Below, in pieces: positions 1-8,567 of a stretch of 64,000 bases of DNA. Within the stretch, counting starts at the first letter, position 1. Every line of letters starts with the position of its first letter. The notes beneath the pieces are model-generated. The model ran no database searches, had not been told where the DNA came from, and saw nothing but the letters and a program-made list of their open reading frames with translations. The stretch lies in the NCBI RefSeq assembly GCF_026011795.1, contig NZ_BRVS01000011.1, forward strand, positions 1 to 64,000, in the 5' to 3' direction. Position numbers and translations under genes: made by a program. Origin of the DNA: Arthrobacter mangrovi. GTDB lineage: Bacteria > Actinomycetota > Actinomycetes > Actinomycetales > Micrococcaceae.

Positions 1-1293
1 CACCCGGGCTGGCCGATGCCCACCCGGCCGCAGCAGCTGCTCGAAGGCCTGGTCGGCTCCTGCCGCATCGCGCTCTCCACCGACAAGCTGCCCGCCAGCG
101 GGGGCCACCGGCCCCAGGTCATGGTCACCATCGACTACCAAGACCTCGTCCAACAGATCGGCACCGAGACCGGCACCGAGACCGGCACGTCCGGGCAGGC
201 CGTGTTCGGCGGACTCATCACCCCGGCCACGGTCCGCAAAATGGCGTGCGACGCCGACCTGATCCCCATCGTGTTCGGCGGCAAAGGCGAAGTCCTCGAC
301 GTCGGACGCGCCCAACGCCTCTTCACCCCCGCCCAGCTCCGCGCCCTCGTCGCCCGCGACAAAGGCTGCGCCTTCCCCGGCTGCACCATGCCCGCGCACT
401 GGACCGAAGCCCACCACATCCGCTACTGGAAAAAACACAAAGGCCGCACCTCCGTCGCCAACGGCGTCCTCCTGTGCTCCTTCCACCACCACCTCATCCA
501 CGCCGGCGACTGGACCATCGAAACCATAGACGGCATTCCCTGGTTCATCCCGCCCGCCTACACCGACCCCTCCCAAGTTCCACGACGCAACCACTACCGG
601 CACCCGCCCAACCTCAAACGCGCCCAACAGCCCACCACACCCGCCCCATGGACGGACGGCCGCAGTGGAAACCTTGCAGGCCCGCCCCTGCGGACGGACG
701 CCCGACGCCCAAGTCCCGCTGCATCGCCGCCCGCGGGCACCCCCGCGGATTCCCCCGCACTGGCACGGGCCGCAGGGGCGCCGACCACATCAACCCACGG
801 CTGGAACCGGCCCTCGGTGATGGTCCGCTGCAACCGGACACGCCTCCCTGGTAGGGACCGGCGTTCACTCCGCTGGAATCCTTGCCGGTTCACTCGCCAG
901 ATCGCCGGCCGCCACACCACAGCCCGCGAGGGCGGACTTCGTCCTCGCAATGTGCCCTACCCCCTCCCCAACCCACCATCGCGGCCGCAACTTGCTCCCG
1001 CGCCTTGCCTCAAAGCAGGTTTGGAGGCGCTTAGGCAGGTAAGGCGCCGCCCGCTTGCCTTGACCGGGACCGAATTCCGCCGGGAGGGAACCCGGGCGCC
1101 GCCGTCGTTAGCTGTTCTGCCCGATTGCCGCCGCCGGCCGTGCCGCGGCCCTGCTGCGGTGATAGAGTCGAAGGCGAATTATGCTGTCCCGCTGTCGACG
1201 CGCGGGCAGCCGCCGATCCGTCGCAGGGCGTCTCGGCCCCAGGACATTCAGCCGGCCAGCCGGCACAACGGGCCTTGCTGCCCGACCTTGTAA
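1..1293 (+). CDS. DUF222/HNH endonuclease-type protein, 5'-truncated by window edge
   Basis: The reading frame is open from the first base, so the N-terminus lies outside the window. An HNH module is visible: CAFPGC near 367-384, AHHIRYW near 412-430 and CSFHHHLIHAGDW near 475-513. This is the layout of the actinobacterial DUF222/HNH (13E12-like) family, whose cellular role is not settled. A GTETGTETGT stretch near 160-190 comes from a short tandem repeat. Family members usually end shortly after the RRNHY motif (about 586-600). Here the frame stays open for another 690 bases, giving Arg/Pro-rich sequence that does not look like a folded domain and that runs through a GTCGTT repeat arm at 1087-1112. 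The true stop was probably lost or altered. The HNH identity is secure; the tail is not. Confidence 0.75.
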   Translation, partial: HPGWPMPTRPQQLLEGLVGSCRIALSTDKLPASGGHRPQVMVTIDYQDLVQQIGTETGTETGTSGQAVFGGLITPATVRKMACDADLIPIVFGGKGEVLDVGRAQRLFTPAQLRALVARDKGCAFPGCTMPAHWTEAHHIRYWKKHKGRTSVANGVLLCSFHHHLIHAGDWTIETIDGIPWFIPPAYTDPSQVPRRNHYRHPPNLKRAQQPTTPAPWTDGRSGNLAGPPLRTDARRPSPAASPPAGTPADSPALARAAGAPTTSTHGWNRPSVMVRCNRTRLPGRDRRSLRWNPCRFTRQIAGRHTTAREGGLRPRNVPYPLPNPPSRPQLAPAPCLKAGLEALRQVRRRPLALTGTEFRREGTRAPPSLAVLPDCRRRPCRGPAAVIESKANYAVPLSTRGQPPIRRRASRPQDIQPASRHNGPCCPTL

Positions 1294-1315
1294 ATCGCCA
1301 TAGAGATCGGATCCC

Positions 1316-3010
1316 ATGACCAGGACTTCACGCCATTCCACCCCCGTTGCGCGGCAGACCCCGCCCCGGCTCGCGAAGGGGGCCATGCGGATCGTCTCGC
1401 TTGGCGGCCTCGGCGAGATCGGCCGGAACATGACGGTGTTCGAATACGGCGGCAAGCTGCTGATCGTGGACTGCGGCGTGCTGTTCCCGGAGGAGCACCA
1501 CCCCGGCGTGGACCTGATCCTGCCGGACTTCTCCTCGCTGCGCGACCGGCTGGACGACATCGTCGGCGTGGTGCTGACGCACGGCCACGAGGACCACATC
1601 GGCGGGATCCCGTACCTGCTGAAGGAACGCAGCGACATCCCGCTGATCTCGGCGAAGCTGACGCTGGCCTTCATCAAGACCAAGCTGCAGGAACACCGGA
1701 TCACCGCCAAGACCGTGCAGGTCAAGGAGGGCGACCGGAAGAAGTTCGGCCCGTTCGACCTGGAGTTCCTGGCCGTCAACCACTCCATTCCGGACGGCCT
1801 GGCCGTGGCGATCCGCACCCCCGCGGGCTTGGTGCTGGCCACCGGCGACTTCAAGATGGACCAGTTCCCGCTGGACGGCCGGATCACCGACCTGGCCGGT
1901 TTCGCACGGCTCGGCGAGGAGGGCGTGGACCTGTTCCTGCCGGACTCCACCAACGCCGACGTTCCCGGATTCCAGATCTCCGAGCAGGACCTGGCGCCGG
2001 CGATCGACGAGGTGTTCCGCACCGCGCCGCGGCGGATCATTGTCTCCAGCTTCGCCAGCCACATCCACCGGATCCAGCAGGTGATCGACGCCGCCGCCCT
2101 GTACGGACGCAAGGTCGCCTTCGTGGGGCGGTCCATGGTGCGCAACATGAAGACCGCGGGCGACCTCGGCTACCTGAACATCCCCAAGGGGATGCTGGTG
2201 GACTTCAAGGAACTCGAGAAGATGGCCCCGACCAAGGCCGTGCTGATCTGCACCGGTTCGCAGGGCGAGCCGATGGCGGCGCTGGCCCGCATGGCGAACA
2301 AGGACCACGTCATCGACCTGACCGAGGGCGACACGGTCCTGCTGGCGAGCTCGCTCATCCCGGGCAACGAGACCTCGATCTACCGCCTCATCAACGACAT
2401 GACCAAGCTCGGCGCCAACGTGGTGCACAAGGGCAATGCGAAGGTGCACGTTTCCGGGCACGCATCCGCTGGCGAGCTGGTCTACTGCTACAACCTGGTC
2501 CGGCCGCGCAACGTCATGCCGGTCCACGGCGAGCACCGGCACCTGAAGGCCAACGCCGAACTCGCCGTCCGCACCGGCGTGGACCCGAAGAGGGCCCTGG
2601 TGCTTGAGGACGGCGTCACCGTCGACCTCAAGGGCGGCGTGGCCAGCGTGTCCGGCAGGGTCGCGGCGGACTACGTCTACGTGGAGAACATGGTGGCCGG
2701 AGCCGCCACCGAAGAGTCGCTGCAGGACCGGCTCCGGCTGGCCGAGGACGGCGCGGTCACCGTGCTGGCGATCGTCAACCCGGACACCGGGAAGCTCGAG
2801 GAAGACCCCGAGTTCTTCCCCGTGGGCTTCGCGCCCAAGGACGGCGAGCTCAACAAGGCGACGTCGATCGTGGAGAAGACGCTGGCCAACTTCAAGGGCG
2901 ACAAGCTCGGCCCCGACGCCGAACAGGCGATCGCCCGCGACCTGGTGCGCTGGTCCGACCGTCAGCTGCGGCGCAAGCCGGTGGTCACCGTCATCATCGT
3001 CGAGGCGTAG
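1316..3010 (+). CDS. rnj: Ribonuclease J
   Basis: This 564-residue protein is a metallo-beta-lactamase-fold ribonuclease with 5'-3' exonuclease and endonuclease activity in RNA decay and rRNA/mRNA maturation. The zinc motif THGHEDH lies at residues 88-94 (H89, H91, D93, H94). The N-terminal block LGGLGEIGRNMTVFE and the beta-CASP region containing the SGHAS motif are characteristic of RNase J. Length matches the family. The start at 1316 has a weak Shine-Dalgarno sequence, but the 23-residue lead before MRIVSLGG is typical of actinobacterial homologues. The 3' end overlaps the convergent PNPOx-like gene by 17 bases. In many actinobacteria rnj follows dapA; here an HNH-family gene precedes it. 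Confidence 0.95.
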   Translation: MTRTSRHSTPVARQTPPRLAKGAMRIVSLGGLGEIGRNMTVFEYGGKLLIVDCGVLFPEEHHPGVDLILPDFSSLRDRLDDIVGVVLTHGHEDHIGGIPYLLKERSDIPLISAKLTLAFIKTKLQEHRITAKTVQVKEGDRKKFGPFDLEFLAVNHSIPDGLAVAIRTPAGLVLATGDFKMDQFPLDGRITDLAGFARLGEEGVDLFLPDSTNADVPGFQISEQDLAPAIDEVFRTAPRRIIVSSFASHIHRIQQVIDAAALYGRKVAFVGRSMVRNMKTAGDLGYLNIPKGMLVDFKELEKMAPTKAVLICTGSQGEPMAALARMANKDHVIDLTEGDTVLLASSLIPGNETSIYRLINDMTKLGANVVHKGNAKVHVSGHASAGELVYCYNLVRPRNVMPVHGEHRHLKANAELAVRTGVDPKRALVLEDGVTVDLKGGVASVSGRVAADYVYVENMVAGAATEESLQDRLRLAEDGAVTVLAIVNPDTGKLEEDPEFFPVGFAPKDGELNKATSIVEKTLANFKGDKLGPDAEQAIARDLVRWSDRQLRRKPVVTVIIVEA

Positions 3011-3440
3011 CCGCGCCGCCGGCCTGCACCCGGAACCGGCGGCCGGTCACCTCGTCCGGCACGATCCTGACGTAGCGGCTCTTGATGCCGCCTTGCCAGG
3101 GGAAGATGGGCAGCTCCAGCGTCTCGACGATGTCCCGGGTGCTTTCCGGCATCCCGGCCTCGCCCTTGACCACGGCGCTCCATGCGCGCTTGGACTCCGG
3201 GTCGAGGCCGTCCACTTCGAACACCACCGGGTTGCCGGAGAGGGCGCCGTCCAGCTTGGTGCCCTCACCGGTGCGGAAGACCACGGTCTCGCCGTCCACG
3301 GTGTAGTTCACCGGGAAGATCTCCGGGCGCCCGTCGATGATCACGCCGAGCCTGCCCACTTCGGCGCTCCGGATGGCGTCCCAGCATTCGGCCGGAGTGA
3401 GGTGCTTGATTCCGTACAGGGCATCGTCCTGGTCAGTCAT
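2994..3440 (-). CDS. Pyridoxamine 5'-phosphate oxidase-like flavin-binding protein
   Basis: A 148-residue split-barrel protein. The segment after LTPAECWDAIRSAEVGRLG, followed by FPVNYTVDG and VVFRTGEGTKL, is the usual pattern of small PNPOx-like proteins that bind FMN or F420. Their substrates are rarely known; many are stress-related or inactive scavengers. The gene stands alone and converges on rnj, overlapping its last 17 bases. The start ATG at 3440 is followed by the typical acidic leader. No partner gene hints at a specific substrate, so only the fold-level assignment is made. Confidence 0.8.
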   Translation of the reverse strand: MTDQDDALYGIKHLTPAECWDAIRSAEVGRLGVIIDGRPEIFPVNYTVDGETVVFRTGEGTKLDGALSGNPVVFEVDGLDPESKRAWSAVVKGEAGMPESTRDIVETLELPIFPWQGGIKSRYVRIVPDEVTGRRFRVQAGGAATPRR

Positions 3441-3495
3441 GGCCCCAGTCTAGGCACGGGCGCGCAAGAGGGGGAGAGCGACGGCGGCATCTTGG

Positions 3496-3514
3496 GTTCC
3501 GCGGGCCACGGAAC
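3496..3514 (-). terminator. Small hairpin downstream of the MFS gene
   Basis: GTTCCG at 3496-3501 pairs with CGGAAC at 3509-3514 around a seven-base loop. It lies 3' of the minus-strand MFS gene. The preceding stretch GAGCGACGGCGGC (3475-3487) resembles the AACGACGGCGG arm seen at other gene ends. There is no long T run, so terminator function is an inference. Confidence 0.4.
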
Positions 3515-3605
3515 GCAGGTGCCAGCATCGTTGCTCCCCGTCTGCCGCCGCATCAGCTGCGCAGCCGATGCGGTTGGCTGGGTGCAGCCCGGCAGGCGAC
3601 CCGGC

Positions 3606-4898
3606 TTAGTGCCGTTCGGACTGCCGCGCGGCCAGCAGCCCGCCGACGTTGAAGGCCAAGGTCAGCCCGAGGACCATCAGTAGCGGCGCAGACCAGCCGC
3701 CGGTGGCACTGTTGAGCCAGCCGGCCAGGGGCGGAGTGCAGGTGGCCGCCAGGTATCCGCCGGCCTGCACGCGCGCCGAGGCCGAAGCCGCCTCCGAGTC
3801 GCTCCGGGCCACGCGCGGAATGATGGAGAATATCGCCGTGAAACCGCCGCCCTGCGCGATGCCGCCGATGATGGACCAGAAAACGTAGGCCTCCGGGGCA
3901 AGGAGCAGGCCGATCGGCAGGGTGACCCAGAAGAGCCCGATGACCGCCACCGGGACCCATGTGCGGGTTCTCGCGGCCAGCAGCGGCACGCCGAAGGCGC
4001 CGACGATGGCGGCGATCTGGAACAGTGAGGCGGTGGCACCCGACGCGGCCGGGGCGAGCCCTCGCATGTCGGCAAGGAGCAGCGGCAGCCAGGCTGTGGT
4101 GGCGTAATAGGCACCGGATTGTCCGCAGAACGCGAGGATGAGCAGGGCGACGATCCGCCGGTTCCGGCTCGTCGCTGCCGCCGCCCCGGGGCCGTCAGCG
4201 GCGGCCGGATCCGGCCTCGTTTCCCGCACCCGCGCTGCGCCGGCTGCGCCGTCCGCCGGGCCGAACCGCGGGCGCCCCCAGATCAGCCAGTAGGCCAGGC
4301 CCGCCGCGGTCACCACCGTCCAGGCCGCGATCGCCCACCGCCAGCCGACCAGCGCGGCGAGCGGCGCGGTTCCGAGCAGGACCGCCATGGAGCCGACATT
4401 CATCGTGGCCGAGTAGGCTCCCGTGACCGCCGAGACCTTCCGCCACGGCACGTCGCGGCGGATGATCACCGGCACAACGATGTTGCCCAGCGTCAGCGAG
4501 ACGCCAATAATCGCAGTCCCGGCCAGCACGACGGCCGCGGGGCCGATCGAACGGATCACGGTGCCCGCCAGCACCCCGGCCAGGCACAGGATGACGGTGG
4601 CCTCCGGCCCGAAGCGGCGGATCGTCCGCGTTGCCAGCGGTGTGGCCAGGGCGAAGAGCAGTACCGGCAGCCCGGTGAGCAGGCCGGCGCCCGCGGCAGT
4701 GAGGCCGGTGTCCGCCTGGATGTCGCCGATCACCGCCGTTGGCGCGATGATCGGGGCGCGCAGGCTCAGCGCCAGCACGACGATTCCGGCGATGACCCAG
4801 GGCAGCGCCTGGCGGGGGCTTGATGGTCCGTGCGTGGGAGGCTCCTTGGAGTAGGCGTCACGGGCACGTTGCCCGGGTCCCTTAGCACCATATGCCAC
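3606..4898 (-). CDS. MFS transporter, CynX/NimT type
   Basis: An integral membrane carrier with about 12 predicted helices and a long Ala/Gly-rich central loop (RETRPDPAAADGPGAAAA) between the two six-helix halves. LSLRAPIIAPTAVIGDIQ near the N-terminus and the overall layout match the cyanate/nitroimidazole (CynX/NimT) branch of the major facilitator superfamily; the substrate is unknown. The frame is open upstream to 4937, but a perfect 16-bp hairpin arm starts at 4936, so an internal GTG at 4898 is preferred. No good Shine-Dalgarno sequence settles the start. A short GTTCCG/CGGAAC hairpin at 3496-3514 may terminate it. Confidence 0.8.
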   Translation of the reverse strand: MAYGAKGPGQRARDAYSKEPPTHGPSSPRQALPWVIAGIVVLALSLRAPIIAPTAVIGDIQADTGLTAAGAGLLTGLPVLLFALATPLATRTIRRFGPEATVILCLAGVLAGTVIRSIGPAAVVLAGTAIIGVSLTLGNIVVPVIIRRDVPWRKVSAVTGAYSATMNVGSMAVLLGTAPLAALVGWRWAIAAWTVVTAAGLAYWLIWGRPRFGPADGAAGAARVRETRPDPAAADGPGAAAATSRNRRIVALLILAFCGQSGAYYATTAWLPLLLADMRGLAPAASGATASLFQIAAIVGAFGVPLLAARTRTWVPVAVIGLFWVTLPIGLLLAPEAYVFWSIIGGIAQGGGFTAIFSIIPRVARSDSEAASASARVQAGGYLAATCTPPLAGWLNSATGGWSAPLLMVLGLTLAFNVGGLLAARQSERH

Positions 4899-4935
4899 TC
4901 GGGCCGTCCGCGCCGTGCGCGCGCAACAGGGGGAC

Positions 4936-4989
4936 AACGACGCCGGCGCCCAAGTCCCGCAACTGCGGAACCCGGGCGCCGGCGTCGTT
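4936..4989. repeat. Perfect 16-bp inverted repeat of the GTCGTT family
   Basis: AACGACGCCGGCGCCC at 4936-4951 is the exact reverse complement of 4974-4989, with a 22-base loop. It lies just 3' of the minus-strand carboxypeptidase gene and 5' of the MFS gene. Related arms occur at 1087-1112, 22981-22992, 33976-34007 and 35260-35272. It is best read as a terminator or REP-like element. Confidence 0.7.
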
Positions 4990-5006
4990 AGCAGCGAACG
5001 CAGCCG

Positions 5007-6194
5007 CTACGGGAGAGGGATGGTTCCGGCGTAGTCGGTGCTGTAACCGTTGACCGGCTGGTGCGGGATGTCCTCCCAGCGGTCGGCGTCCTCCTTCTGC
5101 ACTTCGCCGGTGGCGAGGCCGAGCAGCAGTTCCTTCATAGCGAGGATGTTCTGCCGGATGCTCTTGCCGCGGGCCTTCTGGCCGAGACTGCCGTCCGAGG
5201 TGTTGCCGGAGGTTTCGAAGAAGACCACGGGATTGGAGTGGCCCTCCGGGTTGAGGCCCTGGTAGTCCAGGCCCAGCATCATGGCGGAGACGACGCCGCC
5301 TTTGATGTCGATTTCCAGACCGTTGCCCACCTGGTAGCGGTCCATGTTGATGGACCCGTACTTGGAGAGCTCGTCATACACATGCACGTGCATCTGGCGG
5401 GTCAGCTCATCGTAGGCGCCGCCCTTGATGCCCGGCAGGGTCGGACCGCCCGGAGCAAGCGAGATGCCCAGCGACAGGGTGACGTCGTCGCCGGTGCCCC
5501 ATTCCTTCTTCAGGCCCTGGTGGTGGATGTCGATGCCGTAGGCGGGTTTCACCTTGGTCCAGTACTCGTAGAAGGCCAGCGACTCGTTCGCCGTGAAGCC
5601 CTCCGGCGTCCAGTCCCGGTTCAGGTCGACCCGCTGTTCACGTCCGTTGGAGCCAAGCTCCGGCAGGTCGGTGGCCTTGTCCCAGAGGATGGTGTGGCGG
5701 ATATTGGCCTCGGAGCCGTCCGGGTTGTACATCGGGATGAAGTGGAAGGTGAATTTCTCCCGCAGCAGTTGGTAATCGGCCGAGCCGTTGGTTCCAAGGT
5801 CCTTCAGCAGGGACAGGATCGAATCGGTGCCATACGGCTCGTTGCCGTGGATGCGGCCTTGGATCCACACGTGCTCGGCGCCGGTGCCAACCGTGGCCAC
5901 CCAGAGATCACGGCCCTGTTCCGACTTGTTGACCTGTGTCCCCGCTTCCTCAAGGGTGAAGGCGTCGACGCCGAACCGTCCGTTCTCTTCGAGTCTCTGC
6001 AGTTCCTGCACCAGGTCGTCGTAGGTCAGGATGCTGGCGATGCTCGTGTTCCCCTCCGGGGAGGGGAAGTTGGCGTCGGCGAGGACCGGTGCGGCGGCAC
6101 TAAACGGAATAACGACGGCGAGGGCCGCCGCCGCTGCCAGGCTGCGGTAACGTGCGGGCCGTTGGCCGGTGCTGCTCTTGGGCTGGTGCTTCAC
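5007..6194 (-). CDS. Secreted M14-family zinc carboxypeptidase
   Basis: A 395-residue protein with an N-terminal signal peptide: a basic start, then a hydrophobic stretch ending near AAAPVLADA. The M14 zinc site is visible as RIHGNEPYG (His and Glu ligands) and DIHHQG (third ligand). A candidate catalytic Glu sits in VVFFETSG near the C-terminus. It should therefore be an exported metallocarboxypeptidase or related amidase that trims peptides or cell-wall material. It is monocistronic. A 16-bp hairpin lies directly beyond its stop. Exact substrate class (A/B, gamma-glutamyl or other) cannot be told from the sequence alone. Confidence 0.87.
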   Translation of the reverse strand: MKHQPKSSTGQRPARYRSLAAAAALAVVIPFSAAAPVLADANFPSPEGNTSIASILTYDDLVQELQRLEENGRFGVDAFTLEEAGTQVNKSEQGRDLWVATVGTGAEHVWIQGRIHGNEPYGTDSILSLLKDLGTNGSADYQLLREKFTFHFIPMYNPDGSEANIRHTILWDKATDLPELGSNGREQRVDLNRDWTPEGFTANESLAFYEYWTKVKPAYGIDIHHQGLKKEWGTGDDVTLSLGISLAPGGPTLPGIKGGAYDELTRQMHVHVYDELSKYGSINMDRYQVGNGLEIDIKGGVVSAMMLGLDYQGLNPEGHSNPVVFFETSGNTSDGSLGQKARGKSIRQNILAMKELLLGLATGEVQKEDADRWEDIPHQPVNGYSTDYAGTIPLP

Positions 6195-6593
6195 TACATG
6201 TCCTCCACAGGTTGAGCGATTAATCCCCCGGCGCGGCGAATAGGGGCGGCTGCGGGCCCGGGAGCCGGCAGGGCGAGTGGACTGCCGGTAGGCGTGACGC
6301 TAGCCGCGGCCGACGGCTTCCACCAGAGGTCCCGGCCGAAACCAGACGGTCTGCCCGTGGTTTTGCCGCTGCCGGACACATTGTCTGTGCAGTCAGGCCC
6401 TGCCGCCGTCGTCGCGACATCTTTCTGTTCTGCAGAATTAGGCGCCCGCCAGCGGAAGGGGCCCTGTGTAATAAAGGGTTCTGATTCTGGCAGGCAGAAC
6501 TCTTTTGTCCGCGCGTAACCGTGCTCACTACGCTGTGAGGCAAAGCTCCCACGCCGACGGCGCACGGGGCCCCTCACATTTCCAGGAGCATCC
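6195..6593. promoter_or_regulatory. 399-base divergent intergenic region with TTCTG/CAGAA palindromes
   Basis: No credible gene is seen between the carboxypeptidase and the hydroxylase, which are transcribed divergently. It holds a perfect 10-bp palindrome TTCTGCAGAA at 6428-6437. A second, spaced copy, TTCTG-N5-CAGAA, lies at 6485-6499. They may be operator sites for the hydroxylase gene. The Shine-Dalgarno sequence AGGAG is at 6583-6587. Confidence 0.4.
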
Positions 6594-8519
6594 TTGCAGT
6601 TCTATCTTGACGGCTACCGTCCCGGCGACCCCGAAGACCGTCCCGCAGCCCCGGGCCACGAAGAAGGCCACGGCGGCCGGCTGCCCGAAGAGGTGGACGT
6701 GCTGGTGGTCGGCACCGGCCCCGCGGGAGTGGTGCTGGCGGCACAGTTGGCCGAGTTCCCCGGCATCCGGACCATGGTGGCCGAAAGGCGCGAGGGACCG
6801 CTGGAACTCGGCCAGGCGGACGGCGTGGCCTGCCGGACGGTGGAGATGTTCAACGCGTTCGGGCTGGCGGAGAAGCTGGTCCGCGAGGCGTACTGGGTCA
6901 ACGAGACCGTGTTCTGGCGGCCGGACGAGCAGGACCACTCGAAGATCGTCCGCAGCGGCCGCGTGCAGGATGTTGCCGACGGCCTTTCCGAATACCCGCA
7001 CGTGATCGTCAACCAGGCGCGCATGCAGGCCTACCTGCTCGAGCACATGCGGAAGTCGCCCAGCCGACTGGAACCGGACTACGGGCTGGAGGCGACCGCC
7101 GTCGTCGTCCACCCTGACGGTGAGTACCCCGTTGAGGCGACCCTGCGCCGGACCACCGGGCCCGGCGGCAGCGAGGACGTCACCGTGCGCGCCAAGTACG
7201 TGGTCGGCTGCGACGGGGCGCGCTCGGCCGTGCGGAAATCGATGGGCGTGGAACTGCGCGGCGACGCACGCAACCATGCGTGGGGGGTCATGGACGTCCT
7301 GGCCGTGACCCACTTTCCCGACGTCCGCTTCAAGGCAGCCATCCAGTCCGCCGGCGGCAACATCCTGCTCATCCCGCGCGAGGGCGGCTACCTGGTCCGC
7401 TTCTACGTGGACCTGGGTGATTTGGACCCCGCGGACCGCGAAGCGCGCAAGCGGTTCACGGTGGACACGATCATCGAGCACGCGCAGCAGGTCCTGCACC
7501 CCTACACGCTTGAGGTCAAGGACGTGGCCTGGTGGTCCGTCTACGAAGTGGGCCAGCGGATCGCGGACCGGTTCGACGACGTGCTGCCGGAGGAGCGCGG
7601 CACCCGCAGCCCGCGCGTCTTCATCGCCGGCGACGCGTGCCACACCCATTCGGCCAAGGCCGGCCAGGGCATGAACGTCTCGATGCAGGACGGCTTCAAC
7701 CTCGGCTGGAAGCTGGCCGCCGTGCTCGAGGGGCGCAGCCCGGAGTCCCTGCTGGACACCTACGCCGAGGAGCGCCGCGCCATTGCCCAGGAGCTGATCG
7801 ACTTCGACACCCGCTGGTCCAAGACCATGGGCTCCAAGGTGAAGGACCCGAACAACCCCGACGACGAGGGCCTGGACCCGCAGGAAGTGGAGCGGCAGTT
7901 CGTGCAGGCCGGCCGCTTCACCGCGGGCTTCGGTACCGACTATGCGCCGAACATGATCACCGGCGAGGACACGCACGAGCACCTGGCCAAGGGCTTCCCG
8001 GTGGGCGAACGCTTCTACTCCGCGCCGGTGGTGCGGCTGGCCGACGGCAAGCCGCTGGGCCTGGGGCACGTGGCGCAGGCCGACGGCCGCTGGCGGCTCT
8101 ACGCCTTCGCCGATTCCGCCCGCCCGGACGCCGACGACTCCCGCCTCGCCGGGCTGCTCGGTTTCCTGGTCGAATCGCCGGATTCTCCGCTGCGCCGCTT
8201 CACCCCGGCCGGTGCGGACCCGGACTCCGTCTTCGACCTGCGGGCCGTCTACCAGCAGGGCCACCGCGAGCTCGACGTCAACCAGGTGCCGGAGATCCTG
8301 CTGCCGAAGAAGGGACCGTTCGGCCTGACCGACTACGAGAAGGTCTTCACTCCGGACCTCAAGTCCGGCGTCGACATCTTCGACGAACGCGGCATCGACC
8401 GCCAGCAGGGCGCCCTCGTGGTGGTCCGCCCGGACCAGTACGTCGCGCACGTCCTGCCGCTCGATGCGCATGAGGAACTCGCCGCCTTCTTCAACGCCGT
8501 CCTGGTGCCGCAGGGCTAA
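6594..8519 (+). CDS. FAD-dependent aromatic hydroxylase, 3-hydroxybenzoate 4-monooxygenase-like
   Basis: A 641-residue class A flavoprotein monooxygenase. The FAD/NAD fold starts with VVGTGPAG at about residues 38-45. A second FAD motif, GDACHTHSAKAGQGMN, lies near residue 345, and a thioredoxin-like C-terminal domain follows, as in phenol 2-monooxygenase and MobA. QADGVACRTVEMFNAFG is typical of the MobA branch, which turns 3-hydroxybenzoate into protocatechuate with NADPH and O2. Translation starts at TTG 6594, supported by AGGAG six bases upstream. A paralogue of nearly equal length lies at 31842-33740. Substrate is inferred from family resemblance; no ring-cleavage genes are in the window. 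Confidence 0.82.
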   Translation: MQFYLDGYRPGDPEDRPAAPGHEEGHGGRLPEEVDVLVVGTGPAGVVLAAQLAEFPGIRTMVAERREGPLELGQADGVACRTVEMFNAFGLAEKLVREAYWVNETVFWRPDEQDHSKIVRSGRVQDVADGLSEYPHVIVNQARMQAYLLEHMRKSPSRLEPDYGLEATAVVVHPDGEYPVEATLRRTTGPGGSEDVTVRAKYVVGCDGARSAVRKSMGVELRGDARNHAWGVMDVLAVTHFPDVRFKAAIQSAGGNILLIPREGGYLVRFYVDLGDLDPADREARKRFTVDTIIEHAQQVLHPYTLEVKDVAWWSVYEVGQRIADRFDDVLPEERGTRSPRVFIAGDACHTHSAKAGQGMNVSMQDGFNLGWKLAAVLEGRSPESLLDTYAEERRAIAQELIDFDTRWSKTMGSKVKDPNNPDDEGLDPQEVERQFVQAGRFTAGFGTDYAPNMITGEDTHEHLAKGFPVGERFYSAPVVRLADGKPLGLGHVAQADGRWRLYAFADSARPDADDSRLAGLLGFLVESPDSPLRRFTPAGADPDSVFDLRAVYQQGHRELDVNQVPEILLPKKGPFGLTDYEKVFTPDLKSGVDIFDERGIDRQQGALVVVRPDQYVAHVLPLDAHEELAAFFNAVLVPQG

Positions 8520-8567
8520 GCCCCGGCATTTTGTGACGGAGCGGCGGTCCGGGGCGAGAATGGTCGG

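Noticed and set aside
160-192. Short GGCACCGAGACC tandem repeats as a CRISPR-like or regulatory array
   Set aside because: Only two and a half 12-base units, in frame within a coding region; no spacers.
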